From positions 389,912 to 453,911 of the forward strand of contig CANMPK010000003.1 of the NCBI GenBank assembly GCA_947499725.1: a stretch of DNA of 64,000 bases. Reading direction: 5' to 3'. The stretch comes from an uncultured Paracoccaceae bacterium. GTDB lineage: Bacteria > Pseudomonadota > Alphaproteobacteria > Rhodobacterales > Rhodobacteraceae. The translations under genes and the position numbers were made by a program. Positions 17,467-25,855 of the stretch are shown here, in pieces. Each line of letters starts with the position of its first letter. Position 1 is the stretch's first letter. The notes under the pieces were generated by a model. The model was not told the DNA's origin. It did not search any database and saw only the letters and a program-made list of their open reading frames with translations.

Positions 17467-18792
17467 ATGACCACCACTCGTTTTGCCCCGTCGCCGACCG
17501 GCTATATTCACGTTGGTAACCTGCGCACAGCGCTGATGAACTTTCTGATCGCCAAGAAGGCGGGCGGTACGTTCATTTTGCGGATTGATGACACAGACCC
17601 AGAGCGGTCTAAGCAGGAATATGTGGATGCGATCCAACAGGATTTGGAGTGGCTGGGCCTGACCTGGGATAAGATCGAGCGTCAGTCTGAGCGTTTGGAT
17701 CGGTATAACGCAGCGGCAGAAAAGCTGCGCGAGATTGGTCGTTTTTATGAGTGTTTTGAAACCCCGATCGAGCTGGACCTGAAGCGTAAGAAACAGCTGA
17801 ACATGGGTAAGCCGCCTGTGTATGATCGCGCGGCATTGAACCTGTCTGATGACGAAAAAGCGGCCCTGCGTGCAGAGCGTGGTGATGGTCACTGGCGTTT
17901 CAAACTGGATCAACAGCGGATCAACTGGACCGACGGTGTTCTGGGCGACTTGTCGATTGATGCGGCTTCTGTGTCTGATCCGGTATTGATCCGTGGAGAC
18001 GGGCAGTTCCTGTATACGCTGGCCTCTGTGATGGACGACATCGAAATGGGCGTCACGCATGTTGTACGTGGTTCTGACCACGTGACCAACACGGCGACGC
18101 AGATTCAAATGATCGAAGCGCTGGGCGGCACGGTGCCGACCTTTGCGCACCACTCTTTGCTGACCGGTCCGCAGGGCGAGAGCCTGTCGAAACGTTTGGG
18201 CACATTGGCATTGCGCGATCTGCGCGAGTCTGGTGTGGAGCCGATGGCGTTGTTGAGCTTGATGGCGCGTTTGGGATCAAGCCAGCCTATGGAGCTGCGC
18301 AGCTCGATTGAAGAGATTGCCGAAGGGTTTGACGTGGATCAGTTCGGCTCTGCGCCGACGAAGTTTGACGTGCAGGATCTGTATCCGTTGACCGGCCGTT
18401 TACTGGGTGAAACGGATTTGGCAGCGGTTGCGGATGATGTGGCTGCGGCTGGTGTGCCGGCTGATCAGGCGGCGGCGTTCTGGGATGTGATCCGCGCCAA
18501 TATCACCACGCGCAAAGATATTGCCGGCTGGTGGGAGCTGTTTGAAAACGGCGCTGATCCGGTGATTGACGATGAAGACAAGGATTTCGTGGCAGAGGCC
18601 ATGGCACTGCTGCCAGAGGGCCCGTTTGATGGCGAGAGCTGGGGCGCTTGGACGAAGGCCGTGAAAGAGGCGACAGGCCGTAAGGGTCGTGGGCTGTTCA
18701 TGCCGCTGCGCAAAGCTTTGACGGGGCAGAGCCATGGGCCGGATATGTCTGCCGTTTTGCCGCTTTTGAAAGTGATCAAAGCGCGGGGCTGA
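17467..18792 (+). CDS. gltX: Glutamate--tRNA ligase
   Basis: Class I synthetase that charges tRNA-Glu, and tRNA-Gln in bacteria that use the amidotransferase route. The 441 residues begin TTRFAPSPTGYIHVGNLRTAL (HIGH motif as HVGN) and carry the KMSKS-type loop ESLSKRLG near residue 240. Then follows the helical anticodon-binding domain. Many alphaproteobacteria have two GltX paralogues; this shorter form may be the second one. The start is set by the conserved N-terminus. A long in-frame upstream extension overlaps the previous gene and is not coding. Confidence 0.94.
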   Translation: MTTTRFAPSPTGYIHVGNLRTALMNFLIAKKAGGTFILRIDDTDPERSKQEYVDAIQQDLEWLGLTWDKIERQSERLDRYNAAAEKLREIGRFYECFETPIELDLKRKKQLNMGKPPVYDRAALNLSDDEKAALRAERGDGHWRFKLDQQRINWTDGVLGDLSIDAASVSDPVLIRGDGQFLYTLASVMDDIEMGVTHVVRGSDHVTNTATQIQMIEALGGTVPTFAHHSLLTGPQGESLSKRLGTLALRDLRESGVEPMALLSLMARLGSSQPMELRSSIEEIAEGFDVDQFGSAPTKFDVQDLYPLTGRLLGETDLAAVADDVAAAGVPADQAAAFWDVIRANITTRKDIAGWWELFENGADPVIDDEDKDFVAEAMALLPEGPFDGESWGAWTKAVKEATGRKGRGLFMPLRKALTGQSHGPDMSAVLPLLKVIKARG

Positions 18793-18822
18793 TTGGGTTA
18801 AGTCGGTTTTCTGCGAAAACCG

Positions 18823-18865
18823 TGCCTGCGGCGCAGGTATTTTTGCCAAGAAAAAGTAAGGGCTT
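18823..18865 (+). repeat. Dispersed intergenic repeat, copy B
   Basis: TGCCTGCGGCGCAGGTATTT, then TTGCCAAGAAAAAGTAAGGGCTT. The right half is nearly identical to copy A (6477-6506), and the left half matches copy C (25809-25843). It can fold through GGC(G)CAGGTATTTTTGCC. It lies just after the gltX stop. Confidence 0.7.
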
Positions 18866-18989
18866 GCGTGGTGGCGCGGGCCCTTTTTCTTTGTTTTGTG
18901 CGGTGGCGGCGGGGGGCTGTGCGTTTCTGTGTGTTTTGTCTGTTCAGGCGCTGGGGTAGGCTTGGTGAGGGTTTGTTAGGGGAGAGATC

Positions 18990-20378
18990 ATGGCTGAGGC
19001 GCAAGCGAAGTTTCTGCAGGGCAATTTGTTTCGCCATGTGACGGTGATGTCGATGACCGCTTCTGTCGGTATGATGACGCTGTTTCTTGTGGACCTTGTG
19101 GATATGCTTTTCATTTCCATGTTGGGCAAAGAAGAATTGGCGGCTGCGGTTGGTTATGCCGGTGCGATTTTGTTTTTCACAACCTCTTTTGGGATCGGTG
19201 TGGCGATTTCGGCCGGGGCGTTGGTGGCGCGTGCTTTGGGGGCGGGGGATCGTCAGATGGCAGAGCGGCGGGCGGCGACGAGCCTGCTGTACGGGTTTTT
19301 GTTCGCGGTTGTTTTTGCGGCTGTCGTTTGGGTGAACCTGCGTAGTTTGGCGTCTTTGATGGGCGCGAGCGGTGTGACGCTGGATCTGACCGTGGGTTAT
19401 TTGCAGATCATCATTCCTTCTTTGCCGTTGCTTTTGCTGGGCATGGTTGGTGGCGCGATTTTGCGTGCCCATGGGGATGCGCGCCGCGCGATGATGTCGA
19501 CCATTGCGGGCGCGGTTGTGAATGCTGTGCTTGATCCGATCCTGATCTTTGGGTTGGACATGGAGTTATCCGGTGCTGCTGTTGCCTCTGTCTGTGCGCG
19601 GGGGGCAATTGCCTTTGTGGCATTGTATCCCTTGGTGCGCGTGCATAAGGCCTTGGCCAAGCCAACGCCTGCGCAGTTTCGTTTGGATTTTGCGGCCATC
19701 GTGGCCATCGCAGGCCCTGCGATTTTGACCCAATTGGCCACACCGATTGGCCAAGCCTATGTGACGCGGTCTATGGCAGAATTTGGCGAGGATGCTGTGG
19801 CGGGCATGGCCATCGTCGGGCGGCTGACGCCTGTGGCCTTTGGGGTGCTGTTTGCATTGTCTGGAGCGGTTGGCCCCATCATTGGCCAAAATTTCGGCGC
19901 AAATCAGCAAACCCGTGTGCGTGACGCGTTTCGTGCGGGGCTGGTGTTTGCTGCGGCTTGGGTGGTTTTTGCCGCCATTGTCTTGTTCTTTCTGCGCGGT
20001 CCGGTTGTTGGGATGTTTGGAGCTGAAGGCTCTGCTATCACCTTGATCTATTTGTTCTGTGGGCCTTTGGCCTTGCTGTATTATTTTAACGGTGTGATTT
20101 TTGTCGCCAATGCGGCTTTTAACAATCTGGGGCACCCGTTTTATTCCACGCTGATCAACTGGGGACGCAATACTTTGGGGATTGTGCCACTGGTTTGGTT
20201 GGGCGCGCACTTCTGGGGCGCGTCAGGCGTGTTGATCGGGCAAGCTGCCGGTGGTGTGGTCTTTGCTGGGGTGGCCTTTGCGCTTAGCCAGCGTGTGATG
20301 GCCCATCAGACGCCCGTGACGCCCGAGCCTTTTGCCCGCCAAGGGCGGTTGCACGCTTTGCTGCATATGCGCCGCTAA
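18990..20378 (+). CDS. MATE-family efflux transporter
   Basis: A 462-residue multidrug/toxin extrusion carrier of the inner membrane, normally driven by H+ or Na+. About twelve hydrophobic helices form two related halves (first repeat from about residue 15, second from about 240). Family features include DMLFISMLGKEELAAAVGYA in helix 1-2 and GRLTPVAFGVLFALSGAVGPIIGQNFGA (key parts G-R-L-T-P and GPIIGQNFGA) in the second half. Substrate unknown. GGGGAGAG precedes the ATG. It probably has its own promoter after the repeat that follows gltX. Confidence 0.9.
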   Translation: MAEAQAKFLQGNLFRHVTVMSMTASVGMMTLFLVDLVDMLFISMLGKEELAAAVGYAGAILFFTTSFGIGVAISAGALVARALGAGDRQMAERRAATSLLYGFLFAVVFAAVVWVNLRSLASLMGASGVTLDLTVGYLQIIIPSLPLLLLGMVGGAILRAHGDARRAMMSTIAGAVVNAVLDPILIFGLDMELSGAAVASVCARGAIAFVALYPLVRVHKALAKPTPAQFRLDFAAIVAIAGPAILTQLATPIGQAYVTRSMAEFGEDAVAGMAIVGRLTPVAFGVLFALSGAVGPIIGQNFGANQQTRVRDAFRAGLVFAAAWVVFAAIVLFFLRGPVVGMFGAEGSAITLIYLFCGPLALLYYFNGVIFVANAAFNNLGHPFYSTLINWGRNTLGIVPLVWLGAHFWGASGVLIGQAAGGVVFAGVAFALSQRVMAHQTPVTPEPFARQGRLHALLHMRR

Positions 20379-20382
20379 GCCG

Positions 20383-20943
20383 TTACGGCGTGCGGCCTAG
20401 CCATATATCGACCTGTGCGTCGATAAAATCGGCTTGTTCCTTGGTGGGGGCCTGTGCGCGCGGGTATTGCGGATCGTCGCGGTCTTTGCGGATGGGGCAG
20501 TTCCAACCCACTGTTGAGGCAAAAAAATCCAGCGCGCCTTGTTCGCCAAATTCTTGCAGATAGCCGATCACGACGGTGTCCAGATAGCTTTGCAAGATGG
20601 GGCCGTGCGTGTCGGGCAGCGGGTATTTATCCTGCGGCACGGTGTAGGTGGCGATATCAATCGGCGTATCTGTTTTATGCTGTACGGCGGGGGTGACAGG
20701 CACGCGGTCGTAGGCGTGTTCGCGTTCATCCAGCGCAGCCCAGTCGCCATTTGGCACATGGGCGATCAGCCCGTCGATCTGCCAGCCCTCACACGGTTCT
20801 GCTGTGAGAATCGGGATCGGATCATAGGTGGATTGCCGCCACACACGACGCCAGCCGATCAGGCGGGCATGGCCGATTTCGCCATAGCTGTGGGTGTTGC
20901 GGTTGACGAGGCTGCCATAGCCGAAGAAAAACGGACGTGTCAT
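20383..20943 (-). CDS. Gamma-glutamylcyclotransferase-like protein
   Basis: A 186-residue protein of the GGCT-like fold. It has the nucleating loop FFGYGSLVN at residues 6-14, a Glu in DEREHAYDRV at the position of the usual catalytic acid, and VAHVPNGDW-like core strands. The C-terminal region is an extension. Possible activities are gamma-glutamyl amine cyclisation or a related amide exchange; the substrate cannot be told. Converges on the MATE gene, stops 4 bases apart, and is divergent from the gcv unit. Confidence 0.8.
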   Translation of the reverse strand: MTRPFFFGYGSLVNRNTHSYGEIGHARLIGWRRVWRQSTYDPIPILTAEPCEGWQIDGLIAHVPNGDWAALDEREHAYDRVPVTPAVQHKTDTPIDIATYTVPQDKYPLPDTHGPILQSYLDTVVIGYLQEFGEQGALDFFASTVGWNCPIRKDRDDPQYPRAQAPTKEQADFIDAQVDIWLGRTP

Positions 20944-21094
20944 GGGGCGAAAATGCCTTAGAAATTGGCAGTGTCAACGCAGATCATGCTTATTCATGGG
21001 CTATTGCTAAAAAACTATGCGCTTGGGGCGGCAGGAGGCGCAATCGCTCTTGAGATTGGCGCATGAGGCGGGTAAGTTTCCGATACGAAACACA

Positions 21095-21250
21095 GGTGAC
21101 TCGGGAGAACCGGGTAACTGGTGCCGAAGGAGCAACCGCCCCGGAAACTCTCAGGCCACAGGACCGCGTTGCCTTTTTCGACTCTGGAGAGAGGCGCGTT
21201 TGCGTCCGCCGAAGGGATAACGATCTCAGGCAATCGGACAGAGGGGGCAT
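21095..21250 (+). ncRNA. Tandem glycine riboswitch
   Basis: Two consecutive glycine aptamers. Aptamer 1 (about 21101-21165) shows CGGGAGAACC, GCCGAAGGAGCAA and AACTCTCAGGCCACAGGACCG. Aptamer 2 (about 21180-21248) shows CTCTGGAGAGA, CCGCCGAAGGGATAA and ATCTCAGGCAATCGGACAGAG. This is the classic cooperative arrangement before glycine cleavage genes. Binding of glycine should switch gcvTHP on. It lies in the 5' leader of gcvT, 75 bases before the start codon. Confidence 0.95.
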
Positions 21251-21254
21251 CGCG

Positions 21255-21271
21255 CGCATGGGGTCCATGCG
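21255..21271 (+). promoter_or_regulatory. Hairpin in the glycine riboswitch expression platform
   Basis: CGCATGG / CCATGCG with a 3-base loop, a perfect 7-bp stem between the second aptamer and gcvT. No T-run follows, so control may be by access to the ribosome site or through a longer alternative fold. Confidence 0.45.
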
Positions 21272-21324
21272 AGATGGTGATGCCGGACTGTGCCACAGGC
21301 GCGACCGGAGAAGGGGAGCGACCG

Positions 21325-22467
21325 ATGGGTGACGCAGTACAAGCGGGTGATTTGAAGCAAACTCCGCTGTTTGATTTACACGCAGAGCTGGGCGGCAAGA
21401 TGGTGCCTTTTGCGGGCTATTCCATGCCCGTGCAATATCCGCTTGGCGTGATGAAAGAACATCTGCATTGCCGTGCAGCAGCAGGGCTGTTTGACGTGAG
21501 CCATATGGGCCAAGTCATTGTAAAGGGCGCGGATTACGCAGCAGCGGCTGCGGCGTTTGAAACCCTTGTGCCGATGGATGTGCTGGACTTGCCAGAGGGC
21601 AAACAGCGCTATGGTCTGTTCACCAATGCAGAAGGCGGGATCGAGGATGATCTGATGTTTGCCAACCGTGGTGATCATCTGTTCGTCGTGGTGAATGCCG
21701 CCTGTAAGGATGCTGATGTGGCGCGCATGAAAGCAGCGCTGGCGCCCGAGGTCTCTGTTGAGCTGATCTCTGATCGCGCGTTGATTGCCTTGCAAGGGCC
21801 AAAGGCAGAGGCGGCTTTGGCGCGGCTGAATCCTTTGGTGGCTGACATGGTCTTTATGGATGTGGTGACCCTGCCTTTGATGGGTGCGGAATGTTGGATC
21901 AGCCGCTCTGGTTATACGGGCGAAGACGGGTTCGAAATTTCCGTGCCAGAAGAGGCAGCAGAGGCGCTGTGCCGCGCCTTGCTAGAGATGGATGAGGTTG
22001 AAGCCATTGGCCTTGGCGCACGCGATAGCCTGCGCTTGGAAAGCGGCTTGTGTCTTTATGGCAGCGACATTGATACGGGCACAAACCCTGCTGAGGCCAG
22101 CCTGTTGTGGGCGGTTCAGAAAGTGCGCCGCGCCGATGGCGCGCGGGCCGGTGGGTTTGTAGGCGCGGATGCTGTTTTAGGTGCGATCGCTGAAGGCGCC
22201 GCGCGCAAACGTGTGGGTTTGCTGCCGCAGTCACGTGCGCCGATGCGGGCAGGGACTGCGCTGTTTGAAAGCGAAACCTCTGAGACGCCAATTGGCGAAG
22301 TGACTTCTGGCGGGTTTGGCCCAAGCCTGAATGCGCCGGTGGCCATGGGCTATGTGGACGCCGCATTTGCCAAAGCAGATACACCGATCTTTGGCGAGGT
22401 GCGCGGCAAGCGCCTGCCAGTGGTCGTATCGAAAATGCCCTTCGTTCCGGCGAAGTTTAAACGTTAA
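21325..22467 (+). CDS. gcvT: Glycine cleavage system T protein (aminomethyltransferase)
   Basis: Transfers the methylene group from H-protein-bound aminomethyl to tetrahydrofolate and releases ammonia. The 380 residues include [25 protein letters not shown] near the N-terminus (key parts [14 protein letters not shown]), [15 protein letters not shown], the folate-binding [11 protein letters not shown] and [18 protein letters not shown]. The ATG at 21325 follows GGGGAG. Reading frames extending further upstream run through the riboswitch and are not coding. First gene of gcvT-gcvH-gcvP. Confidence 0.97.
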   Translation: MGDAVQAGDLKQTPLFDLHAELGGKMVPFAGYSMPVQYPLGVMKEHLHCRAAAGLFDVSHMGQVIVKGADYAAAAAAFETLVPMDVLDLPEGKQRYGLFTNAEGGIEDDLMFANRGDHLFVVVNAACKDADVARMKAALAPEVSVELISDRALIALQGPKAEAALARLNPLVADMVFMDVVTLPLMGAECWISRSGYTGEDGFEISVPEEAAEALCRALLEMDEVEAIGLGARDSLRLESGLCLYGSDIDTGTNPAEASLLWAVQKVRRADGARAGGFVGADAVLGAIAEGAARKRVGLLPQSRAPMRAGTALFESETSETPIGEVTSGGFGPSLNAPVAMGYVDAAFAKADTPIFGEVRGKRLPVVVSKMPFVPAKFKR

Positions 22468-22499
22468 TTCCAGATATTCAGAATACACAGGAGAGCCCC

Positions 22500-22859
22500 A
22501 TGAAATTCACAGAAGAGCACGAATGGCTGCGCGTTGAAGGTGACGAAGTTGTTGTTGGGATCACAACACACGCGGCAGAGCAGCTGGGTGATATCGTGTT
22601 TGTGGAACTGCCAGAGGTTGGCGCAGAGATCGTGAAAGACGATGAGGTCTGCGTGATTGAATCTGTGAAAGCAGCTTCTGACATTCTGGCGCCTTTGGAC
22701 GGTGAAGTGACCGAGGTGAACGAAGCCTTGGCGGATGAGCCGGGCAAGGTGAACGAAGACCCAATCGGGGCGGCGTGGTTCTTTAAGGTGAAACCAGCCG
22801 ATCTGAGCCAAATGGACGACTATATGGATGAAGCCGCTTACAACGACTTTGTCGGTTAA
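22500..22859 (+). CDS. gcvH: Glycine cleavage system H protein
   Basis: Lipoyl carrier that shuttles the aminomethyl intermediate between P, T and L proteins. The 119 residues begin [20 protein letters not shown]. The lipoylated lysine is the K in [12 protein letters not shown], near residue 62, in the expected ESVKAASD box. ACAGGAGAG precedes the ATG. It lies 32 bases after gcvT and 65 before gcvP. Confidence 0.98.
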   Translation: MKFTEEHEWLRVEGDEVVVGITTHAAEQLGDIVFVELPEVGAEIVKDDEVCVIESVKAASDILAPLDGEVTEVNEALADEPGKVNEDPIGAAWFFKVKPADLSQMDDYMDEAAYNDFVG

Positions 22860-22924
22860 GTCTTTATCCTGCCTTTGAATTTTGTTGCGTGGGCGCTGTA
22901 GTGGATGCGCCTAAAGGGGATGCT

Positions 22925-25774
22925 ATGTCTTTTAAGCCAACGGACTACCTGCCGTATGATTTCGCCAACCGCCGCCATATCGGCCCGTCTCCGGCAGAGA
23001 TGGACGAGATGTTGCAGGTTATCGGCGCAGAGAGCCTTGATGCGTTGATTGATGAAACCCTGCCGGTTTCGATCCGTCAGCAACAGCCGCTGGATTTCGG
23101 TCGGCCTTTGTCAGAGCGCGAGCTGCTGCACCACATGCGCGGCGTGGCCAAGAAGAACGTGTTGATGACCAGCCTGATCGGGCAGGGCTATCATGGCACG
23201 GTGACTCCGCCAGCGATCCAGCGCAACATTCTGGAGAACCCTGCTTGGTACACGGCCTATACGCCGTATCAGCCAGAGATTTCCCAAGGGCGTCTTGAGG
23301 CGCTGTTGAACTTCCAAACCATGGTGTCTGATTTGACCGGTTTGGAAGTGGCGAATGCATCCCTGCTGGATGAATCCACGGCCTGCGCCGAGGCGATGAC
23401 CATGGCGCAGCGTGTGTCTAAGTCGAAGGCCAAAGCGTTCTTTGTGGATCGCGATTGCCACCCGCAGAACATCGCCGTGGTGCAAACCCGCGCTGCGCCT
23501 TTGGGCATTGAGGTGATCGTGGGAAATCCAGATCATCTGAAAGCGGATGAAGTGTTTGGCGCGCTGTTCCAATACCCGGGCACCTATGGCCATGTGCGTG
23601 ATTTCACCCCTGAAATCGAAGCCCTGCATGCCAATAAGGCGATTGCGGTTGTGGCGGCTGATCCTTTGTCGCTGACCCTGCTGAAAGAGCCGGGCGCGAT
23701 GGGGGCGGATATCGCAATTGGCTCGACCCAGCGTTTTGGCGTGCCTTTGGGCTATGGTGGTCCGCACGCGGCTTATATGGCCACGAAGGATGCCTATAAG
23801 CGCGCGATGCCGGGTCGGTTGGTCGGCGTGTCGGTGGATGCTTTGGGCAACCGGGCCTATCGTTTGTCTTTGCAAACGCGCGAGCAACATATTCGCCGCG
23901 AGAAAGCCACATCCAACGTCTGTACAGCACAGGCTTTGCTGGCTGTAATGGCATCCATGTATGCCGTGTTCCACGGGCCGGAAGGTTTGAAAGCCATTGC
24001 GCAGCGTATTCACCGCAAGACGGTGCGTTTGGCCAAAGGGCTGGAAGAGAATGGCTTTAAGGTTGATCCAAAGACCTTCTTTGACACGATCACCGTGGAC
24101 GTTGGTCCTTTGCAAGCGGCGGTGATGAAATCTGCCCGCGATGAGGGGATCAACCTGCGCAAAGTGGGCGAAACACGTGTAGGCATCACTTTGGATGAAA
24201 CCACGCGCCCCGAGACCATGGAAGGCGTTTGGCGCGCCTTTGGGATCGAACGTGAAGATTGCAATTTCCAGCATGAGTATCGCATTCCGGATCAGGTACA
24301 CCGCGAGAGCGCCTATCTGACCCACCCGATTTTCCACATGAACCGCGCTGAAACCGAAATGATGCGCTATATGCGCCGTCTGGCGGATCGTGATCTGGCG
24401 TTGGATCGCGCGATGATCCCGCTTGGGTCTTGCACGATGAAGCTGAACGCGGCAGCAGAAATGATGCCGATCAGCTGGCCTGAATTTGCCAATATGCACC
24501 CGTTTGTGCCTGTGGATCAGGCGCAGGGCTATGCTGAAATGGTGACGGATCTGTCCGAAAAGCTGTGTGACGTTACAGGCTATGATGCGATTTCGATGCA
24601 GCCGAACTCTGGCGCGCAGGGCGAATATGCGGGTCTGCTGACCATTGCCGCCTATCACCGTGCCAATGGCGAAGGCGATCGCAATATCTGTCTGATCCCA
24701 ATGTCCGCGCATGGCACCAACCCTGCGAGCGCGCAGATGGTGGGCTGGAAAGTGGTTCCGGTGAAGTCAGCCGAAAATGGCGATATTGATCTAGAAGACT
24801 TCAAAGCCAAGGCCGAGAAACACGCCGATGCTTTGGCGGGCTGTATGATCACATACCCGTCCACACATGGTGTGTTTGAAGAAACCGTGCATGAGGTCTG
24901 CGAGATCACGCACCAATTTGGCGGTCAGGTCTATATCGATGGCGCGAATATGAACGCCATGGTGGGCCTGTCTCGTCCGGGTGATCTGGGTGGCGATGTG
25001 AGCCATTTGAACCTGCACAAGACCTTTGCCATTCCGCATGGCGGCGGTGGTCCGGGCATGGGGCCGATTGGCGTGAAGGCGCATTTGACGCCGCATTTGC
25101 CGGGACACCCTGAAGTTGGTGGCGAAGAAGGGCCTGTTTCTGCAGCGCCTTTGGGCTCTGCCAGCATTCTGGCGATCAGCTGGGCCTATTGCTTGATGAT
25201 GGGCGGTGATGGTCTGACGCAGGCCACCCGCGTGGCGATCTTGAATGCCAACTACGTAGCGAAGCGTCTGCAGGGGGCCTATGATGTGCTGTACAAAGGG
25301 CCAAGCGGCCGTGTGGCGCATGAGTGTATTCTGGATACGCGTCCCTTTGCTGACAGTGTGCATGTCACCGTCGAAGATATCGCCAAGCGTTTGATCGACA
25401 CGGGTTTCCATGCGCCAACCATGAGTTGGCCTGTGGCTGGCACTTTGATGGTGGAGCCGACTGAGTCTGAAACCAAGGCCGAGCTAGACCGGTTCTGCGA
25501 TGCAATGCTCGCGATCCGCGCAGAGATCAAGGACATCGAGACAGGGGCAAGCGATGCGGAGAACAATCCGCTGAAGTTCGCGCCGCATACGATGGAAGAT
25601 TTGGTGCGCGATTGGGATCGTCCGTATTCCCGCGAGCAGGGCTGTTTCCCTCCGGGGGCGTTCCGTGTGGACAAATACTGGCCTCCGGTGAACCGCGTGG
25701 ACAATGCCTTTGGCGATCGTCATTTGATCTGTACGTGTCCGCCAATGGATAGCTATCAAGAGGCGGCTGAGTAA
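22925..25774 (+). CDS. gcvP: Glycine dehydrogenase (decarboxylating), P protein
   Basis: PLP enzyme that decarboxylates glycine and loads the aminomethyl group on lipoyl-GcvH. The 949 residues are a fusion of the two homologous halves (alpha about 1-440, beta about 450-949), the form found in proteobacteria. The PLP lysine lies in [19 protein letters not shown], near residue 700. The ATG at 22925 follows AAGGGG and matches the conserved [13 protein letters not shown] start; an earlier in-frame start gives an unconserved extension. The gene lacks a clear T-run terminator; a hairpin and repeat copy C follow. Confidence 0.97.
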   Translation: MSFKPTDYLPYDFANRRHIGPSPAEMDEMLQVIGAESLDALIDETLPVSIRQQQPLDFGRPLSERELLHHMRGVAKKNVLMTSLIGQGYHGTVTPPAIQRNILENPAWYTAYTPYQPEISQGRLEALLNFQTMVSDLTGLEVANASLLDESTACAEAMTMAQRVSKSKAKAFFVDRDCHPQNIAVVQTRAAPLGIEVIVGNPDHLKADEVFGALFQYPGTYGHVRDFTPEIEALHANKAIAVVAADPLSLTLLKEPGAMGADIAIGSTQRFGVPLGYGGPHAAYMATKDAYKRAMPGRLVGVSVDALGNRAYRLSLQTREQHIRREKATSNVCTAQALLAVMASMYAVFHGPEGLKAIAQRIHRKTVRLAKGLEENGFKVDPKTFFDTITVDVGPLQAAVMKSARDEGINLRKVGETRVGITLDETTRPETMEGVWRAFGIEREDCNFQHEYRIPDQVHRESAYLTHPIFHMNRAETEMMRYMRRLADRDLALDRAMIPLGSCTMKLNAAAEMMPISWPEFANMHPFVPVDQAQGYAEMVTDLSEKLCDVTGYDAISMQPNSGAQGEYAGLLTIAAYHRANGEGDRNICLIPMSAHGTNPASAQMVGWKVVPVKSAENGDIDLEDFKAKAEKHADALAGCMITYPSTHGVFEETVHEVCEITHQFGGQVYIDGANMNAMVGLSRPGDLGGDVSHLNLHKTFAIPHGGGGPGMGPIGVKAHLTPHLPGHPEVGGEEGPVSAAPLGSASILAISWAYCLMMGGDGLTQATRVAILNANYVAKRLQGAYDVLYKGPSGRVAHECILDTRPFADSVHVTVEDIAKRLIDTGFHAPTMSWPVAGTLMVEPTESETKAELDRFCDAMLAIRAEIKDIETGASDAENNPLKFAPHTMEDLVRDWDRPYSREQGCFPPGAFRVDKYWPPVNRVDNAFGDRHLICTCPPMDSYQEAAE

Positions 25775-25791
25775 GCTTGAGAAAGGTGGGT

Positions 25792-25809
25792 ATGCCCCTG
25801 TCGGGGCAT
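25792..25809. terminator. Hairpin after gcvP
   Basis: ATGCCCC / GGGGCAT with a 4-base loop, 17 bases after the gcvP stop and running into repeat copy C. No T-run, so terminator function is uncertain. Confidence 0.4.
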
Positions 25810-25843
25810 GCCTGCGGCCCAGGTATTTGGGCCAAGAAGAAGT
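25809..25843 (+). repeat. Dispersed intergenic repeat, copy C
   Basis: TGCCTGCGGCCCAGGTATTT, then GGGCCAAGAAGAAGTGCG. It contains a compensated hairpin GGCCCA / TGGGCC: the changes relative to copies A and B keep the pairing. It lies between the converging gcvP and permease genes. Confidence 0.7.
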
Positions 25844-25855
25844 GCGAAGCCGTGC

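Noticed and set aside
21121..21324. In-frame N-terminal extension of gcvT
   Set aside because: The bases are the glycine riboswitch; the conserved protein begins at 21325.
23111..24712. A 533-codon open frame antisense to gcvP
   Set aside because: It mirrors gcvP codon structure, has no family motif, and the sense protein is fully conserved. Similar antisense frames lie opposite leuA, nadE, gltX and the transglutaminase gene.
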